This document shows, piece by piece, positions 6,831 to 8,769 of a stretch of 8,769 nucleotides of DNA. Every line of letters starts with the position of its first letter. Position 1 is the stretch's first letter. Source of the stretch: Solirubrobacterales bacterium. GTDB lineage: Bacteria > Actinomycetota > Thermoleophilia > Solirubrobacterales > Solirubrobacteraceae. The DNA is taken from NCBI GenBank assembly GCA_015655225.1, contig JAATFK010000585.1, forward strand, positions 1-8,769. Reading direction: 5' to 3'. Both the position numbers and the translations under genes were made by a program. The notes beneath the pieces were generated by a model. That model saw nothing but the letters and a program-made list of their open reading frames with translations, was not told the DNA's origin and ran no database searches.

Positions 6831-7967
6831 ATGTCGGAGATCTATCTGCGCCAGGGCGACGAGTTCTCGCGCCTGGCGGCTCAGCACTACGAGGCCGAGT
6901 CGCTGCTGCAGGCGCTGCTCGGCGAGCATCCGGAGCTGATGAGCGGCGGCAACGAGACGGAGGAGGGGCGCGGCTGGGTGTTGATCCAGCGCGAGGCGCC
7001 GATCTCCTCCGAGGCCGACGGCAGCGGGCGCTGGCGTCTCGATCACCTCTTCCTCGACAGCGAGGGCATCCCGACGCTCGTCGAGGTCAAGCGCAGCTCC
7101 GACACGCGGATCCGTCGCGAGGTCGTCGGTCAGATGCTCGACTACGCCGCGAACGCGAGCGCCCTCTGGCAGGTCGAGCACCTGCGCGAGCGCTTCGCCG
7201 CGACCTGCGCGGAGCAGGACGAGGATCCGGACGCGAGAATCCGTGCCGTCTTCCCGCACTACGAGAGCGCGGACGCGTACTGGGAGCGGGTCCGGGCGAA
7301 CCTCCAGGCCGAGCGGCTGCGGCTCGTCTTCGTCGCCGACGAGATCCCCCCGGAGCTGCGCCGCATCGTGGAGTTCCTGAACGACCAGATGCAGCAGACC
7401 GAGGTGATCGCGATCGAGGTCAAGCAGTACGTCGGCGAGAGCCGTCAGATCTTCGTCCCCCAGGTCCTCGGCCGCACGCAGGCGGCGGCGAGAGCGAAGG
7501 GGCGCGCCGCCGCCCGCCGCTGGGACCTCGACTCCGTCGCGGGCGAGCTGGACCGCCGCCACGAACCGCCGCTCGGCGAGATCGTGAGGCGGATCCACGC
7601 GTGGGCGAGAGCGCGCGGGCTCAGCACGGGCTTCGGCAGCGGCAGCAAGGACGGCTCGTTCCAGGCCGGACTCGACGACGGCACCCACTACCTCTGGCCC
7701 TTCACCGTCTACACCTACGGGCGCGTCGAGATTCCCTTCCTCTACATCGCCCGGCGCCCTCCGTTCGACGACCCGGCCCTGCGCACGCAGCTCGTTCAGC
7801 GACTCAACGAGCTGCCCGGCGTCGACCTCGACACGGGATCGATCGACCAGCGTCCGTCGATCGATCTCGGAGCGCTGTCCGAGCCCGCGTCGCTGCGCAC
7901 GTTCCTCGAGACGATGGAATGGGCGCTCGAGCAGGCGCGCGCGGAGATCAGGCCACGAACCCTCTGA
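6831..7967 (+). CDS. PD-(D/E)XK nuclease-like protein with unrecognised C-terminal domain
   Basis: A 378-residue, probably cytoplasmic protein with no signal peptide or membrane segment. The N-terminal part looks like a PD-(D/E)XK core. A helix with Glu21/Glu23 (ESLLQALLGEHPELM) is followed by Asp71 in the strand RLDHLFLD, then Glu85-Val-Lys87 (TLVEVKRSSD). A helix with Gln101 (REVVGQMLDYA) comes next. The Glu, Asp, Glu-x-Lys, Gln order resembles NucS/DUF91-type and related restriction-like nucleases. Residues ~165-215 (LRLVFVADEIPPELRRIVEFLN, then EVIAIEVKQY) look like an alpha/beta segment found in such proteins. From about 245 a separate domain follows (WARARGLSTGFGSGSKDGSF, HYLWPFTVYTYGRVEIPFLYIARRPPF) that I do not recognise; it may bind a ligand or nucleic acid. 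No methyltransferase or helicase partner lies beside it, so a DNA-repair, defence or orphan role stays open. Nuclease activity is inferred. The start at 6831 is supported by the TACGGT element six bases upstream. Confidence 0.88.
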   Translation: MSEIYLRQGDEFSRLAAQHYEAESLLQALLGEHPELMSGGNETEEGRGWVLIQREAPISSEADGSGRWRLDHLFLDSEGIPTLVEVKRSSDTRIRREVVGQMLDYAANASALWQVEHLRERFAATCAEQDEDPDARIRAVFPHYESADAYWERVRANLQAERLRLVFVADEIPPELRRIVEFLNDQMQQTEVIAIEVKQYVGESRQIFVPQVLGRTQAAARAKGRAAARRWDLDSVAGELDRRHEPPLGEIVRRIHAWARARGLSTGFGSGSKDGSFQAGLDDGTHYLWPFTVYTYGRVEIPFLYIARRPPFDDPALRTQLVQRLNELPGVDLDTGSIDQRPSIDLGALSEPASLRTFLETMEWALEQARAEIRPRTL

Positions 7968-8673
7968 TCAGTTCGTCGAGCCACGGGTACAGCTCCTCGG
8001 CCGGCGTGCCGAGGCGGGACTTCAGCTCGCGCGTGCCCTCGTCGGCCAGCACCTCGAGCGCGCCGTCGGCGATGCCGTCGTAGGCCTGCGCGACGACGCT
8101 CGCGGTGCTGACCTTCGGCACGTCCCAGCGGATCGACATCGGCGTGTCGATCATGCCGACGAGGAGGCCGATCACCTGCGTGCCCTGGCCCTGCAGCTGC
8201 ACCCGCAGCGCGTTGGTCGCCGACCACGTCGCCGCCTTCGACGCCGCGTAGCCGGTCGGCACGTTGACCCAGGCCGCCGAGGAGAGGATGTTCAGGAGCG
8301 TCCCGCCGCCGTTCGCCGCGAGCACCGGAGCGAACGCGTTCGCGACTCTCAGCGTGCCGAAGAAGTTCGTCTCGAAGATCTGGCGGAGCTGGTCCTCCGG
8401 CCCCGCGATCGAGTCGCCGGCCGGCGCGATCGCCGCGTTGTTGATCACCAGGTCCACGTCGGGCGCGGTCGCGACCGCGGCGGCGACGGCGGCCGCGTCC
8501 GTGATGTCGAGCGGCAGCGGCCGGACGCGCTCGTCGTCCCAGCCTCTCGGCGTGCGCGCCGCCGCGTAGATCCTGCTGGCTCCGCGTGCGAGCCCGTCCA
8601 CCACGAACTGCTCGCCGAGCGCGCCGTTGGCGCCCGTCACGAGGACCGTTCGACCGTCGAGTGACTGGCTCAT
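7948..8673 (-). CDS. Short-chain dehydrogenase/reductase (classical SDR), probably NADP(H)-dependent
   Basis: A 241-residue protein, a normal length for classical SDR enzymes, which carry out NAD(P)-dependent oxidation or reduction of alcohols and carbonyls in the cytoplasm. The Rossmann nucleotide-binding motif TGANGALG is at 13-20. Beta-2 ends in YAAAR, with Arg40 and no acidic residue, which favours NADP(H). Asp56 in PLDIT and NNAA at 78-81 follow. Catalytic residues are Asn103 (ETNFFG), Ser131 or Ser132 (NILSSAAW), Tyr142 and Lys146 (YAASK). After these, GMIDTPM (173-179) is the usual cofactor loop. The gap from the active-site Ser to Tyr is slightly shorter than usual. The substrate cannot be told from sequence. 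AAGGAG lies five bases before ATG 8673. The promoter carries two inverted repeats and faces a divergent gene, suggesting repression by a neighbouring regulator. Its 3' end overlaps the convergent nuclease-like gene by 20 bases. Confidence 0.95.
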   Translation of the reverse strand: MSQSLDGRTVLVTGANGALGEQFVVDGLARGASRIYAAARTPRGWDDERVRPLPLDITDAAAVAAAVATAPDVDLVINNAAIAPAGDSIAGPEDQLRQIFETNFFGTLRVANAFAPVLAANGGGTLLNILSSAAWVNVPTGYAASKAATWSATNALRVQLQGQGTQVIGLLVGMIDTPMSIRWDVPKVSTASVVAQAYDGIADGALEVLADEGTRELKSRLGTPAEELYPWLDELIRGFVA

Positions 8674-8678
8674 CTATG

Positions 8679-8684
8679 CTCCTT
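8679..8684 (-). promoter_or_regulatory. Ribosome binding site of the SDR gene
   Basis: The minus strand reads AAGGAG five bases before ATG 8673. It fixes the start and agrees with the Rossmann motif beginning at residue 13. Confidence 0.8.
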
Positions 8685-8694
8685 CAGATCAAGT

Positions 8695-8707
8695 GGGGAC
8701 CTTCCCC
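8695..8707. promoter_or_regulatory. Operator 2: inverted repeat GGGGA-N3-TCCCC at the SDR transcription start
   Basis: The plus strand reads GGGGACCTTCCCC, with the same arms as operator 1 and one more matching pair outside (T 8694, A 8708). Its centre (8701) is 25 bases from that of operator 1 (8726). It overlaps the predicted start of the SDR transcript. Both copies also share GT directly before the left arm. Confidence 0.7.
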
Positions 8708-8712
8708 AAAAG

Positions 8713-8741
8713 AGTATGTGGGGATTCTCCCCGCTTGTCAA
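8713..8741 (-). promoter_or_regulatory. Sigma-70-type promoter of the SDR gene
   Basis: On the minus strand TTGACA (8741-8736, a perfect -35) is followed after exactly 17 bases by CATACT (8718-8713, four of six matches to TATAAT). Transcription should start near 8706, giving a leader of about 30 bases that contains the AAGGAG site. One inverted repeat fills most of the spacer and the other covers the predicted start, so this promoter looks built for repression. Confidence 0.75.
8720..8732. promoter_or_regulatory. Operator 1: inverted repeat GGGGA-N3-TCCCC in the SDR promoter spacer
   Basis: The plus strand reads GGGGATTCTCCCC: two perfect five-base arms around a three-base centre. It lies between the -35 and -10 elements of the SDR promoter. 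A dimeric repressor bound here would block RNA polymerase. The same consensus recurs 25 bases away, which makes chance unlikely. Confidence 0.7.
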
Positions 8742-8746
8742 GGAGG
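8740..8746 (+). promoter_or_regulatory. Ribosome binding site of the divergent gene at the right edge
   Basis: AAGGAGG, a near-perfect Shine-Dalgarno sequence, ends six bases before GTG 8753. It overlaps the -35 box of the SDR promoter on the other strand, so the two divergent units are tightly interlocked. Confidence 0.65.
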
Positions 8747-8752
8747 GACGCC

Positions 8753-8769
8753 GTGACCGCTGCACGAGA
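8753..8769 (+). CDS. Start of a divergent gene, possibly the SDR regulator, cut by the window edge
   Basis: GTG 8753 follows AAGGAGG at ideal spacing. Only five codons (Met-Thr-Ala-Ala-Arg) and two bases of a sixth are present, so the product cannot be identified. Its position next to twin operators and back-to-back with an SDR gene is the usual place for an autoregulated repressor, most often TetR-like. MarR, HxlR or another oxidoreductase are alternatives. No clear separate promoter for it was found; one would have to overlap the operators. Confidence 0.5.

Noticed and set aside
6345..7688. Minus-strand open frame of 447 codons spanning the intergenic region
   Set aside because: It lies opposite the nuclease-like gene and overlaps the signal peptide region in a wrong frame. 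The product has no domain, and the overlapping true genes have clear motifs.
8264..8569. Plus-strand open frame of 101 codons inside the SDR gene
   Set aside because: Antisense to the conserved SDR motifs (Rossmann segment through catalytic region), without its own ribosome binding site or domain.

Overview
The window is very GC-rich and codon use is strongly biased: Leu TTA/CTA and Ser TCA are almost absent. It looks like a chromosomal piece of a high-GC Gram-positive actinobacterium. A soil Thermoleophilia/Solirubrobacterales-type organism is my best guess, based on the style of the secreted protein, its Ig-like repeats, a leaderless-type start and the free use of the Arg codon AGA. The sequence alone cannot prove the taxon. 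I see no tRNA, rRNA, CRISPR array or insertion sequence.

Positions 1-6604 (minus strand) are one uninterrupted giant gene that runs off the left edge: 2,201 codons with no stop in the window. It encodes an exported, multidomain adhesin- or lectin-like protein. A signal peptide is followed by two tandem copies of a ~615-residue module (DUF2341, concanavalin-A/LamG-like domain, two fibronectin type III domains). A third, shorter module (DUF2341 plus a different LamG domain) comes next, then an array of six Ig-like repeats built on a Tyr-Gln-Trp motif. Long open frames on the opposite strand across this gene are by-products of its codon bias.

Positions 6605-6830 are a divergent intergenic region. 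To its right, 6831-7967 (plus strand) encodes a 378-residue protein with a PD-(D/E)XK nuclease-like core and an unrecognised C-terminal domain, probably from a leaderless transcript. It converges on, and overlaps by 20 bases, a minus-strand gene (7948-8673) for a classical short-chain dehydrogenase/reductase (SDR).

Upstream of the SDR gene is a compact control region. A strong promoter (TTGACA, 17 bases, CATACT) is overlaid by two perfect copies of an inverted repeat, GGGGA-N3-TCCCC. A divergent gene with a good ribosome binding site starts at 8753 and leaves the window after five codons. The arrangement is typical of an oxidoreductase controlled by a divergently encoded repressor, probably TetR-like, but the regulator itself is not visible.

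The three parts (surface protein, nuclease-like protein, SDR/regulator) show no evident functional link. The most informative signals are the modular duplication with its paired cysteines, and the twin-operator promoter.
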